Below, piece after piece: positions 1 through 7,727 of a stretch of 64,000 bases of DNA. The stretch spans positions 43,659-107,658 of the forward strand of contig NZ_VDGH01000015.1 in assembly GCF_006861795.1 (NCBI RefSeq). Direction: 5' to 3'. The DNA comes from Psychrobacillus lasiicapitis (GTDB lineage: Bacteria; Bacillota; Bacilli; Bacillales_A; Planococcaceae). The notes beneath the pieces were generated by a model, which was given only the letters and a program-made list of their open reading frames with translations, did no database searches and was not told the origin of the DNA. Each line of letters starts with the position of its first letter. The first letter of the stretch is position 1. The position numbers and the translations under genes were made by a program.

Positions 1-452
1 CCTTCATAAGGTCCGCCCTTTTTTACGACCATTACAAAATTAGAAGTATAATAGTTGTCAGAGAAGTCAATTGTTTCTTTACGTTCTTTTGTTGGAGACA
101 TCCCCGCCATTATTGCATCAATTTTACCTGATGTTAGAGCCGGAACTAAACCATCCCACTCTGTTTTAACAATGACTAATTCTTTTCCTAAACCTTCCGC
201 AATTTTCTTAGCCATTTCTACATCGTATCCACCTGCGTACTCTGCGTTGCCTTTAAGTTTCACTCCACCGTTGGAATCGTCCATTTGTGTCCAGTTAAAT
301 GGTGGATATCCAGCTTCTAAACCGATTGTAAATGTATCGCTTTCTTGTGTGGCCGAACCTGAACCTGTTTTTTCTGTGTTATCCGTTCCACATGCCGCTA
401 AAAGTAACAAGATTGATGCGAACATCATTAGTAATAGAAATTTATTTTTCAC
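1..452 (-). CDS. Amino-acid ABC transporter substrate-binding lipoprotein (C-terminus outside window), probably lysine
   Basis: Reading leftward from GTG at 452, preceded by GGAGAG, the product begins with a lipoprotein signal peptide (MKNKFLLLMMFASILLL) and the lipobox LLAAC. A short linker and a type-3 periplasmic binding fold follow, with TFTIGLEAGYPPFNW, GYDVEMAKKIAEGLG, WDGLVPALTSGKIDAIMAGM and ERKETIDFSDNYY, typical of polar amino-acid receptors of the glutamine/histidine/arginine type. About 150 residues are visible and the frame runs off the window edge. The lysine riboswitch upstream suggests lysine as the ligand. The family call is firm; the ligand is inferred from regulation only. 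Confidence 0.9.
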   Translation of the reverse strand, partial: MKNKFLLLMMFASILLLLAACGTDNTEKTGSGSATQESDTFTIGLEAGYPPFNWTQMDDSNGGVKLKGNAEYAGGYDVEMAKKIAEGLGKELVIVKTEWDGLVPALTSGKIDAIMAGMSPTKERKETIDFSDNYYTSNFVMVVKKGGPYE

Positions 453-513
453 TTGTATTTCTCTCCTTTTATTTTTAGTTTATGTTCGAAAACAATAAAA
501 AAGGACAACCTAT

Positions 514-540
514 AAAAAAGACCTGAGATGAACTCAGGTC
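514..540 (-). terminator. Intrinsic terminator of the lysine riboswitch expression platform
   Basis: On the minus strand an 8-bp perfect stem GACCTGAG/CTCAGGTC (533-540 with 520-527) with a 5-nt loop is followed by six T residues. It lies between the aptamer and the lipoprotein start, so it should stop transcription when lysine is bound. Confidence 0.88.
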
Positions 541-578
541 GCAATTTGTATAGTTGCCCTAAATCCTCTACTTTACCC

Positions 579-763
579 AAATGAGATAGCACACCACTAT
601 TAACCGGGACGTTTATAGTGGACAGTCCTGCAATTATTCACTGCAGACCCAGCATGTAATACGGAGAAATATTTACAAACTTCGGCGACATTTCCTTCTC
701 CTTAGCATCATTGCTTCTCAAACTCCGCTAAAGACTAATAAATATCGCGCCTCTACCCCACTT
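579..763 (-). promoter_or_regulatory. Lysine riboswitch (L-box) aptamer
   Basis: Minus-strand RNA shows the L-box signature: GGTAGAGGCGCGA near the 5' side, AAGGAGAAGG then GCCGAAG, TGGGTCTGCAG, GACTGTC and a closing GTGCTATCTC. The closing helix P1 pairs 753-763 with 579-589 over 11 base pairs including G-U pairs. The order and spacing of these blocks match the lysine aptamer rather than other amino-acid RNAs. It ends about 40 nt before an intrinsic terminator. It should act at the transcription level, with lysine repressing the downstream ABC transporter. Confidence 0.9.
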
Positions 764-900
764 ATCAAGTGAGGTCATATTTAATTAATTTATGTTTCAT
801 AGTCTACAACAACATCAGATATGTGTCAACCGGTCTATTTAAAACGACTTTTTAAACTTCCAGAAAAATCATTTTTCGTATGCCCTTAAAAACACCACAT

Positions 901-930
901 TTGATAAAACTCTGATTTTATTGGTATAAT
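901..930 (+). promoter_or_regulatory. Probable sigma-A promoter of the permease gene
   Basis: TTGATA (901-906) and TATAAT (925-930) are 18 bp apart, and the -10 box is extended by TG one base upstream (922-923). It is the only strong match in the stretch before the permease gene at 1018. Confidence 0.6.
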
Positions 931-1017
931 GGAAAATGGATGAATTGGTGAACGAATATATATACAAAAAATGGAAATTGCATTTTCATAAATTTATACA
1001 AAAAGGGAGTTGATATT

Positions 1018-2418
1018 ATGGGATCTGTCCAAGTCGCAGATCACAAAGTGTCAGAAGAAATGAAAGATGATTATTCACTAGACAGAGTGCCACGAGATAA
1101 GAGAAAAATGGGTTGGTTTAGCATTACCAACATCACATTTGGTATCGCAACGGCAATTTTTTATTTTCAAATGGGAAGCGTTATGGCACTCCAATTCGGA
1201 GCCATCAATGCCATCATATCCTCCATATATGCGATAATCGTTGCTGGTATACTCGGAACATTCATTGCTTATCTTTCAGCAAAATCCGGTATGAATGTCA
1301 ATTTATTATCTAGGGGTGGAGGTTTTGGTTACATAGGTGCATCGTTAACCTCATTCATTTATGCAACAAACTTCATCATGTATTGTGCATTTGAAGGATT
1401 AATTCTAGTTTCCGCAATTCACACCTTCTTCCCCGCCCTACCAGAATGGGCGCTTATCATTTTCTTCGGATCAATAGTCATTCCATTAAATTGGTTTGGA
1501 ATCAAACAGCTCGATAAATTACAAAAGTGGTCATTACCGATTTTCGGTATTTTTTTAATAGCGGCCATTGTTATGTCATTCTACAAGCCCTCCGTTTATG
1601 AAGGAGCTTTTTGGACGTACATGCCAGAAGGAGTCCAAATGGGTGGACAAGCCTTACTACTTTGTATCGGGATGCATCACGGAATAATGGGTCTTACAGC
1701 TTTACTATCATCGGACTATGCACGTTTTCTTAAACCGAAAGATATTAAAGTGGGTTCTTTCGCCATTGGATTTATTCCTCAAATTTTCTGTTTTGGTGTC
1801 ATGGGAGGTCTAGGTATATGGTTTGGTGTTCGTTTAGGTGAGCCAAATCCAGGAGTTTATATTGTACTGCTCTTAGGTATAGGTGGCGCCTTGTTTACAA
1901 TGCTAACGCAACTACGTATAAATGTTACAAATATATACAGTAGTTCCTTATCACTTGCTAACTTCTTCGAGAACATTTTTAAATTTACACCAGGTAGACG
2001 CTTTTGGGTAGTTGTATCCGGAGTAGTTGCTATTGGTTTAATGCTAGGTGGTATTGTCGATCATCTAGATACTGCCATGACATTCCAAGGAGTCTTCTTA
2101 CTCGCTTGGGCAGCTATATTAGTGACTGATGCGATGATCGTGAAAAAGCTATTGAAAATTGGACCTGGTTATTATGAAGCTCGGCACGAGTATTTATATA
2201 AATGGAATCCTGTTGGAGTCGTTTCTCTATTAATCTCCAGCGCACTAGGAACGATAGCTGCATTAGGATATATGGGATCATTTTTGCAAAGTACTGCAGC
2301 ATTTTTCGCAGCGATCCTAGCAGCTATACTTACAGTAATTTTAGCTATTTCTACTAAAGGAAAGTATTATAGCAAAGGAATTCCTACCGACATTCCTAAA
2401 GATGATTACATTGCTTAA
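1018..2418 (+). CDS. NCS1-family purine/cytosine (nucleobase) permease
   Basis: The 466-residue protein has about twelve hydrophobic segments, the usual length and topology of NCS1 nucleobase:cation symporters such as CodB. Visible landmarks are the N-terminal SLDRVPRDKRKMGWFSI, the glycine-rich SRGGGFGYIGASL near residue 98 and LLSSDYARFLKPKD near residue 230. It should import a nucleobase or related compound across the membrane. No catabolic gene is adjacent, so the substrate (cytosine, purine, allantoin or hydantoin) cannot be fixed. The start is preceded by AAAAGGGAGTTGAT at suitable spacing. It is transcribed alone: promoter at 901-930, terminator at 2644-2688. Confidence 0.85.
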   Translation: MGSVQVADHKVSEEMKDDYSLDRVPRDKRKMGWFSITNITFGIATAIFYFQMGSVMALQFGAINAIISSIYAIIVAGILGTFIAYLSAKSGMNVNLLSRGGGFGYIGASLTSFIYATNFIMYCAFEGLILVSAIHTFFPALPEWALIIFFGSIVIPLNWFGIKQLDKLQKWSLPIFGIFLIAAIVMSFYKPSVYEGAFWTYMPEGVQMGGQALLLCIGMHHGIMGLTALLSSDYARFLKPKDIKVGSFAIGFIPQIFCFGVMGGLGIWFGVRLGEPNPGVYIVLLLGIGGALFTMLTQLRINVTNIYSSSLSLANFFENIFKFTPGRRFWVVVSGVVAIGLMLGGIVDHLDTAMTFQGVFLLAWAAILVTDAMIVKKLLKIGPGYYEARHEYLYKWNPVGVVSLLISSALGTIAALGYMGSFLQSTAAFFAAILAAILTVILAISTKGKYYSKGIPTDIPKDDYIA

Positions 2419-2643
2419 TAGGTAGAAATGGATTGCCTCTTTAATAGCAATTAACCAATCGATCAGCCCACCATTCATTTTATCGACTGATTTCCATGTT
2501 TCCTTATTTAAGGTATTTGATTCGTTACACGCTATATTCACGCTTCTTTTTTTGAGGTTGTATTTATAGTATGCTGATCATTTTGATTGGTTTTTCATTC
2601 GTAATCTCTCCAACATATATACCTCAATATTTTTCCACATATA

Positions 2644-2688
2644 AAAAAGAGTAGCTATTCAGTCTGAGAAAGGCTGGCTACTCTTTTT
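2644..2688 (+). terminator. Intrinsic terminator of the permease gene
   Basis: AAAAAGAGTAGC (2644-2655) pairs with GCTACTCTTTTT (2677-2688), with further pairing of CAGTCT and AGGCTG inside the loop, and ends in a T run. It lies about 230 bp after the permease stop. Confidence 0.8.
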
Positions 2689-2740
2689 ACATTTACTACT
2701 TATCCGAAACAGAAATCATTTATCCAGTTGAGGAATAAAA

Positions 2741-2785
2741 TAAACAACAAGTACTTACTTTTACAAGTTAGTGCTTGTTTTTATT
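2741..2785 (+). terminator. Second hairpin with T-rich tail, upstream of the spore hydrolase gene
   Basis: AACAAGTACT pairs with AGTGCTTGTT, flanked by A-rich and T-rich arms. It looks like a terminator or leader hairpin. Apart from these two hairpins, 2419-2850 shows nothing I recognise. Confidence 0.5.
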
Positions 2786-2866
2786 TTTGGACGCTCTCAG
2801 GCTGTTAGTTATGAACAAAAAAGCAATGACATATGGTTAAATGAATGACTAAAGTGGAGATGAGGG

Positions 2867-4132
2867 ATTTGTATATTTATTTATGTAGTTAAAACGGGCG
2901 ATTCTTTATTTTCCATTGCGAACAAGTACCAAGTCTTAATGGATAGTATTCGCGCGATTAACGATTTAACAACAGAAAGTTTAGTAGTCGGCCAGGATTT
3001 ACTTATTCCGACAAATATCTACATTGTGCAGCCTGGAGATTCATTATATACAATTTCTCGGATGAGCTTCATTTCAATGGAAAAAATACGCCTATATAAT
3101 GGATTACATTCGGATGTGCTAATGATAGGAACGAAATTATATTTGCCTCCACGGACAAAGTACAGCGCAGAAAATTTAAGTTATATTACACCTTCAACAC
3201 CCGATAGAAATACGAGACTTATAGAAAGATATGCACCTATTAATACCTTTTTAGGCATCTTTGAATATCATGTTTTAGAAGATGGAAGCTTAAGTCTATT
3301 AGACGATCAGCAAATGATACAAACAGCAAGAGAAAGTAGAGTAGCCCCTTTAGCCGTTGTTACGAACCTAACTTCCACTGGTTTTAGCCCTGAGTTAACG
3401 CGTCGAGTATTAGGTTCAACGGAAATAAGAAATCGGGTTATCAATAATATATACCAGTTAGTTAAGAACAAGAACTATGCAGGTGTAAATATCGATTTTG
3501 AACAAGTACCAGAAGAACTAAGGGATCTATATACTGGCTTCTTGCATACATTAAGGGCTAGATTAAGCCCTGAAGGATATTATATATCTGTTGCTGTTCC
3601 ACCTAAAACGAGTGATAATATCCCTTGGCTAAGAGGATATGATTATGGAGGAATTGGGGCATCTGTAGATTTTGTTTTTATCATGGCGTACGATTTTCAC
3701 GAAGCAAGTAGTCCACCCGGTCCTGTAGCCCCTATTACTGAAGTAAGAAAAACCATTCAATTTGCACTTCAACATATGAACAGAAATAAGATTATTCTCG
3801 GTGTTCCCCGCTATGGCTACGATTGGACAATGGACTACGGAAACGTGGTAAGTGCTAGGGCAGTTTCTGTAGCTGAAGCAGTTGAAACTGCTATGATATC
3901 ACAAGTACCCATTTCCTATTCTACCGAGTATCAACAACCCTTTTATCAGTATTTGGATATAAAAGGGAAAAGACATATCGTGTGGTACGAGGATTCGAGA
4001 GCTCGTGCTGAAAAACTAGAACTAGTAGTGGAGTATCGTTTGAAAGGGGCAGGAGCTTGGCAATTGGGATTGCAATTTGCCCAGTCTGCCATCTTGGTTG
4101 AAGAGTTTTTTAACACGAAGAAGGTTCTATAA
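2867..4132 (+). CDS. LysM-LysM-GH18 spore cortex/germination hydrolase, YaaH/SleL type; start unresolved
   Basis: Two LysM repeats are readable: the first from codon 2882 (YVVKTGDSLFSIANKY), the second as YIVQPGDSLYTISRMS. A glycoside hydrolase 18 domain follows, with the catalytic motif YAGVNIDFEQVPEE and the conserved FIMAYDFHE. B. subtilis YaaH and B. cereus SleL are spore-associated N-acetylglucosaminidases with this architecture. The first in-frame ATG is at 2939, inside the first LysM, and would destroy it. Homology continues upstream to a stop at 2861-2863. The start given is an ATT at 2867 placed 7 nt after GGAG; a one-base error in this stretch, which would allow a TTG start at 2869, is equally possible. 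The MFS gene follows 60 bp downstream. Confidence 0.8.
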   Translation: MCIFIYVVKTGDSLFSIANKYQVLMDSIRAINDLTTESLVVGQDLLIPTNIYIVQPGDSLYTISRMSFISMEKIRLYNGLHSDVLMIGTKLYLPPRTKYSAENLSYITPSTPDRNTRLIERYAPINTFLGIFEYHVLEDGSLSLLDDQQMIQTARESRVAPLAVVTNLTSTGFSPELTRRVLGSTEIRNRVINNIYQLVKNKNYAGVNIDFEQVPEELRDLYTGFLHTLRARLSPEGYYISVAVPPKTSDNIPWLRGYDYGGIGASVDFVFIMAYDFHEASSPPGPVAPITEVRKTIQFALQHMNRNKIILGVPRYGYDWTMDYGNVVSARAVSVAEAVETAMISQVPISYSTEYQQPFYQYLDIKGKRHIVWYEDSRARAEKLELVVEYRLKGAGAWQLGLQFAQSAILVEEFFNTKKVL

Positions 4133-4192
4133 GAGCAGTGAGATTCCTCCATGTAAAGTGGGATCTTAAGCGTCTATACAAGGGGGAACATA

Positions 4193-5374
4193 GTGAAAAA
4201 AACATGGTTACTAGGGGTTGGTTTTTTTAGTATTAGCTTAGGATGGGCATTATACAATGGATTTGTCCCATATTTTCTAAATGATTATCTAACAAGTACT
4301 GCCCTTATTGGCTTTCTAATGACAATTGATAATTATTTCGCTCTTTTTTTACAACCTTATATCGGAAACCGTAGTGATCGAACGAATACCCGATTTGGAC
4401 GCCGCATGCCTTATTTACTCATCGGCATTCCTTTTGCCGCAATCTTTTACGGGCTTATCCCTTTTCATACAAGCTTGCTTACGTTAATCCTATTTATGGT
4501 TTGTATGAATGTATCCATGGCTATTTTCCGGTCACCAACTATTGCATTAATGCCTGATATAACACCTGAAGAAAAGCGTACAAAAGCAAATGGTATCATT
4601 AACTTCATGGGTGGTTGCGGTGGTATTTTAGCATTCAGTATAGGCTCATATCTTTTCGGTATCAAAGAGTCTTTACCATTTTTAGCAGTATCCGTCGCCT
4701 TAATAATAGCGCTGATTGTTGTTTTTAAAAATATACGGGAAAAAGAAGACACTATCCCTTTCATTGAACCCGTGAAGCCAACTATTAACTACAAAGCAGA
4801 ATTAAATAAACCAACTATCTTTCTTTTAGCCGCGATCTTCTTTTGGTTTATGGCTATTCAAGGAATGGAAGCATTATTTACATTATATGGAGTAAATGAG
4901 CTCGGATTATCCAAAAGTGCCTCTGCCTTTTCTTTAGCATTTTTTTCGTTAAGTTTTGTCCTGTCGGCTATTCCAAGTGGCCTTTTGGGAGCAAAGTTTG
5001 GAAAGAAGAGGATCATTCTTTTTGGTATTGTTGGATTATTTTTCGTTTTCTTATTATTAAACTGGGTCCAATCGGTCTTCTCTTTACGAAGTCTGCTTTT
5101 AGTAGGAGGCATGTTTTGGGCATGCATCAATATTAACTCTTACCCTTATATCGTTTCCCTGGGAGATGAACACAGCTTTGGAACAAGAACAGGCTTATAC
5201 TACTTCATTTCCTCGTTAGCAGCCATTATTTCTCCACCGACTTTAGGATTGCTAATTGATATATTTGGTTTTGGTTTTTTATTTAATGCCACAGCTGGTA
5301 GCATGCTTTTCGCATTAATATGCATGTGGAGAGTCAAAAGCATTTCCAATCCAAAGACAGTTATAAGCACATAA
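4193..5374 (+). CDS. Major facilitator superfamily transporter, SLC45/GPH-like
   Basis: The 393-residue protein has about twelve membrane segments and the loop-2 motif PYIGNRSDRTNTRFGRRMPYLLIG, the form of the MFS signature seen in sugar:cation symporters related to SLC45 and the GPH group. A second half-motif, GLLGAKFGKKRIILFG, lies near residue 265. GTG is taken as the start because AAGGGGGAACATA precedes it. Only 60 bp separate it from the upstream hydrolase, so the two may be cotranscribed. Substrate unknown. The gene ends at a convergent hairpin shared with gltT. Confidence 0.82.
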   Translation: MKKTWLLGVGFFSISLGWALYNGFVPYFLNDYLTSTALIGFLMTIDNYFALFLQPYIGNRSDRTNTRFGRRMPYLLIGIPFAAIFYGLIPFHTSLLTLILFMVCMNVSMAIFRSPTIALMPDITPEEKRTKANGIINFMGGCGGILAFSIGSYLFGIKESLPFLAVSVALIIALIVVFKNIREKEDTIPFIEPVKPTINYKAELNKPTIFLLAAIFFWFMAIQGMEALFTLYGVNELGLSKSASAFSLAFFSLSFVLSAIPSGLLGAKFGKKRIILFGIVGLFFVFLLLNWVQSVFSLRSLLLVGGMFWACININSYPYIVSLGDEHSFGTRTGLYYFISSLAAIISPPTLGLLIDIFGFGFLFNATAGSMLFALICMWRVKSISNPKTVIST

Positions 5375-5408
5375 CAAAACCGACCTCCAAATGGATAGCC
5401 GGTTTTGT
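5374..5408. terminator. Hairpin between convergent MFS and gltT genes
   Basis: ACAAAACCG (5374-5382) pairs with CGGTTTTGT (5400-5408) around a 17-nt loop. The stem carries T-rich arms on both strands, so it may serve both genes; the T tracts outside the stem are weak. Confidence 0.6.
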
Positions 5409-5424
5409 GCACACAATTAAATTC

Positions 5425-6699
5425 TTACGCTAGTTCTTCCATAGAAGCAACGTATTTTTCTTCTTTTTCTTTATCAAATCTACCTTCCCATTTAGCCATA
5501 ACAACTGTTGCTAATGCATTTCCTACAACATTTACAACTGTACGTGCCATATCTAAAAGTCGGTCGATTCCTGCGATAAATGCTAGTCCTTCTAAAGGAA
5601 TTCCTACTGTTCCGAGCGTAGCTAGTAGTACAACAAATGATACACCCGGTACACCAGCGATTCCTTTTGAAGTAACCATTAACACAAGTACTAATGTAAC
5701 TTGTTGCATAATACTTAGATCAATACCATACATTTGAGCGATAAAGATCGCTGCAATTGCTTGATATAATGTAGAACCATCTAGATTAAATGAATACCCA
5801 GTCGGCACAACAAACGATACAATATCTTTTGGCGAACCGAACTTCTCCATTTTTTCCATTACTTTCGGCAGAACAGTTTCTGAACTAGAAGTAGAGTAGG
5901 CAAGCAGTAGCTCGTCCTTCAATACTTTAAGAAGGTGGAAAATATTCACGCCAACGAGCTTGGCAATTCCACCGAGTACAACAAGGATAAAGAAAATCAT
6001 CGTTGCATAAACCAAAATCATTAACTTACCAAGTGGCAGTAATGACTCTAAACCGAATTTAGAGACGGTTACCCCGATTAGAGCGAATACACCAAATGGA
6101 GCAAATTTCATAATAAAGTTTGTCACCCAGAACATCGCATCTGCGGTTCCTTGGAAGAATGCTAATACTGGTTTTCCTCTATCTCCAATAGCTGCAATAC
6201 CTAAACCGAATAGTACTGAAAAGAAAATAATTGCAAGCATATCTCCGCTTGCCATAGACTGAACAATATTACTTGGAACAATTCCTACAATTACATCCAT
6301 GAAACCATGGTCTTGTACTTGTTCCGTTGTTTGCACGTATTGATCGATGTTTCCTTTTGAAAGTGTTGACATGTCTATACCTTCACCTGGTTTGAAAACA
6401 TTCGCTGCCAATAAACCAACGATAATGGCAATCGTCGTCACAACTTCAAAGTAAATTAGTGTTTTACCACCTAATTTACCTAATTGCTTTATATCCCCAG
6501 TTCCAGCTACACCTAAAATAAGTGTAGAAATAATGATCGGAACAACAATCATTTTAATCATATTAATAAAAATTGTACCTATAGGCTGCAAGTAAGTTTC
6601 TACAGCAGGGTTACCAAAAAAGATAGCCCCCACGATAATACCTAAGACAAGCCCAACTAAAATTTGATATGCCAATGTAAATTTAAATTTTTTCTTCAA
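5425..6699 (-). CDS. gltT: Proton/sodium-glutamate (dicarboxylate) symporter, DAACS family
   Basis: About 424 residues with the family hallmarks: a serine-rich re-entrant loop YSTSSSETVLP, GYSFNLDGSTLYQ, the SKGIAGVPGVSF loop and the substrate-binding GIDRLLDMARTVVNVVGNA. It imports glutamate/aspartate or a C4-dicarboxylate with cations. I place the start at TTG 6699, eight bases after AAGGGGGG; an upstream in-frame codon at 6723 lacks a ribosome site and adds eight atypical residues. Upstream lie a cre site and three tandem ACAAAA boxes resembling GlnL targets, and the regulator genes end 115 bp upstream. gltP and gltT members cannot be told apart with certainty here. Confidence 0.92.
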   Translation of the reverse strand: MKKKFKFTLAYQILVGLVLGIIVGAIFFGNPAVETYLQPIGTIFINMIKMIVVPIIISTLILGVAGTGDIKQLGKLGGKTLIYFEVVTTIAIIVGLLAANVFKPGEGIDMSTLSKGNIDQYVQTTEQVQDHGFMDVIVGIVPSNIVQSMASGDMLAIIFFSVLFGLGIAAIGDRGKPVLAFFQGTADAMFWVTNFIMKFAPFGVFALIGVTVSKFGLESLLPLGKLMILVYATMIFFILVVLGGIAKLVGVNIFHLLKVLKDELLLAYSTSSSETVLPKVMEKMEKFGSPKDIVSFVVPTGYSFNLDGSTLYQAIAAIFIAQMYGIDLSIMQQVTLVLVLMVTSKGIAGVPGVSFVVLLATLGTVGIPLEGLAFIAGIDRLLDMARTVVNVVGNALATVVMAKWEGRFDKEKEEKYVASMEELA

Positions 6700-6723
6700 C
6701 CGTAAGTCCCCCCTTAACAACAA

Positions 6724-6737
6724 TGAAAACGCTTTCC
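6724..6737 (-). promoter_or_regulatory. Catabolite-responsive element (cre) before gltT
   Basis: TGAAAACGCTTTCC matches the CcpA operator consensus TGNNANCGNTNNCA except at the last base. It lies about 25 bp before the gltT start, a position that would favour repression in the presence of preferred carbon sources. A similar site lies 23 bp before the gltT remnant at 18.65 kb. Confidence 0.75.
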
Positions 6738-6778
6738 TAACTTAAGAGTAAGCTTAAGAATAATTTTAAAGGAAACTT

Positions 6779-6804
6779 ACAAAATCCGACAAAATCCGAC
6801 AAAA
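6779..6804 (-). promoter_or_regulatory. Triple direct repeat, candidate GlnL-type operator
   Basis: ACAAAA occurs at 6779-6784, 6789-6794 and 6799-6804, each separated by TCCG. On the gltT strand this reads TTTTGT repeated with a 10-bp period. B. subtilis GlnL binds TTTTGT-N4-TTTTGT direct repeats before glsA-glnT. The site lies between the GlnL-like gene and gltT, about 80-105 bp before the latter. Confidence 0.72.
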
Positions 6805-6814
6805 ATTTTTAGAG

Positions 6815-7717
6815 TTATCTTTTTGTTTGAATCTCATTGTATTTTTCTTGCACTTCCATATAAAGAACTTGGAGAAACTTCTTAATGTTTACTTTCATTT
6901 TCGCAAAGTTTTTTCTTCCTTCTTGCATGTGAATCATTTGACTTCTAATTTCTTGAAAATCAAAATAGCGAGGAGCATAGTATTCGAAGTCGGCATTCGT
7001 GTAATCGATGGCACCTAAAGAAGCTATATTATTCATCGCATTTAAAATTGTTCGACGTAAGCGTTGTTCTATTGCCTTACTTTCTTTTTGTAAATGAGTG
7101 AAAGAAATACCTGATTTTGTAGCAACAGCTTCGTATAGTTCTTTTAGTGGAGGTAGTTGAATCATTGAATCTTTTTGGTCGAAGAGAAACTCGATCATTG
7201 CAACAATATCATCAATTCCTACCTCTCCTAGGATACCCATGTCACTTAATATAGAATGAACAATTTCTTTTACACTTTGTTTTTTATAGACTGTTTTAAT
7301 AGGTACAATATTAGCCAAAGACTCTTTAATCGCTAGAAGGGAATCCTGCAGTCGAATTTGTTCTGCCGTTTTTCTTAAAATAGTTAGAACTTCAATTCGA
7401 TTTATCGGCTTATGTATAAAGAATTCAACCCCTTTTTCATAAGCTTCGCCAACCATTTCTTTATTAATAATTTGAGAAATCATGATAAACTGCCCTTGAT
7501 ATCCCTTTTTTCTTAACTGTTCAATTGTTTCAATGCCGTCCAATTCCGGCATTAAAAAATCGATTAAAACAACGTCTGGCTGCATTGTAGTGATTGGAGA
7601 TAATGAACTGATACCACTATTAGCTTCACCAATTACTAGTCCAATATCCCCTTCTGTTATTATCTCTTTTAGCATTTTTCTACTTGCTAGGTCATCATCA
7701 ACTATAAAATAGCGCAG
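6815..7717 (-). CDS. glnL: Response regulator, GlnL/YcbB type
   Basis: The receiver domain starts RYFIVDDDLASRKMLKEI and continues with DVVLIDFLMPELDG (phosphoacceptor Asp) and the late conserved lysine in FFIHKPINR. The C-terminal half (about 130-290) is not a common HTH type but matches in layout the YcbB domain of B. subtilis GlnL. Homology requires a start at CTG 7717, 10 nt after the kinase stop; the first ATG (7675) would remove the acidic pocket. An ATC six bases upstream is the only other codon before an in-frame stop. It likely activates gltT through the adjacent repeats; glutamine or glutamate is the expected signal by analogy. Confidence 0.8.
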   Translation of the reverse strand: MRYFIVDDDLASRKMLKEIITEGDIGLVIGEANSGISSLSPITTMQPDVVLIDFLMPELDGIETIEQLRKKGYQGQFIMISQIINKEMVGEAYEKGVEFFIHKPINRIEVLTILRKTAEQIRLQDSLLAIKESLANIVPIKTVYKKQSVKEIVHSILSDMGILGEVGIDDIVAMIEFLFDQKDSMIQLPPLKELYEAVATKSGISFTHLQKESKAIEQRLRRTILNAMNNIASLGAIDYTNADFEYYAPRYFDFQEIRSQMIHMQEGRKNFAKMKVNIKKFLQVLYMEVQEKYNEIQTKR

Positions 7718-7727
7718 GTTGATTCAC

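Noticed and set aside
55..498. Plus-strand open frame of 147 codons at the left edge
   Set aside because: It is antisense to the amino-acid-binding lipoprotein gene, whose minus-strand frame has a lipobox and clear family motifs.
5405..5737. Plus-strand open frame antisense to gltT
   Set aside because: Serine/threonine-rich shadow of a strongly conserved transporter gene.
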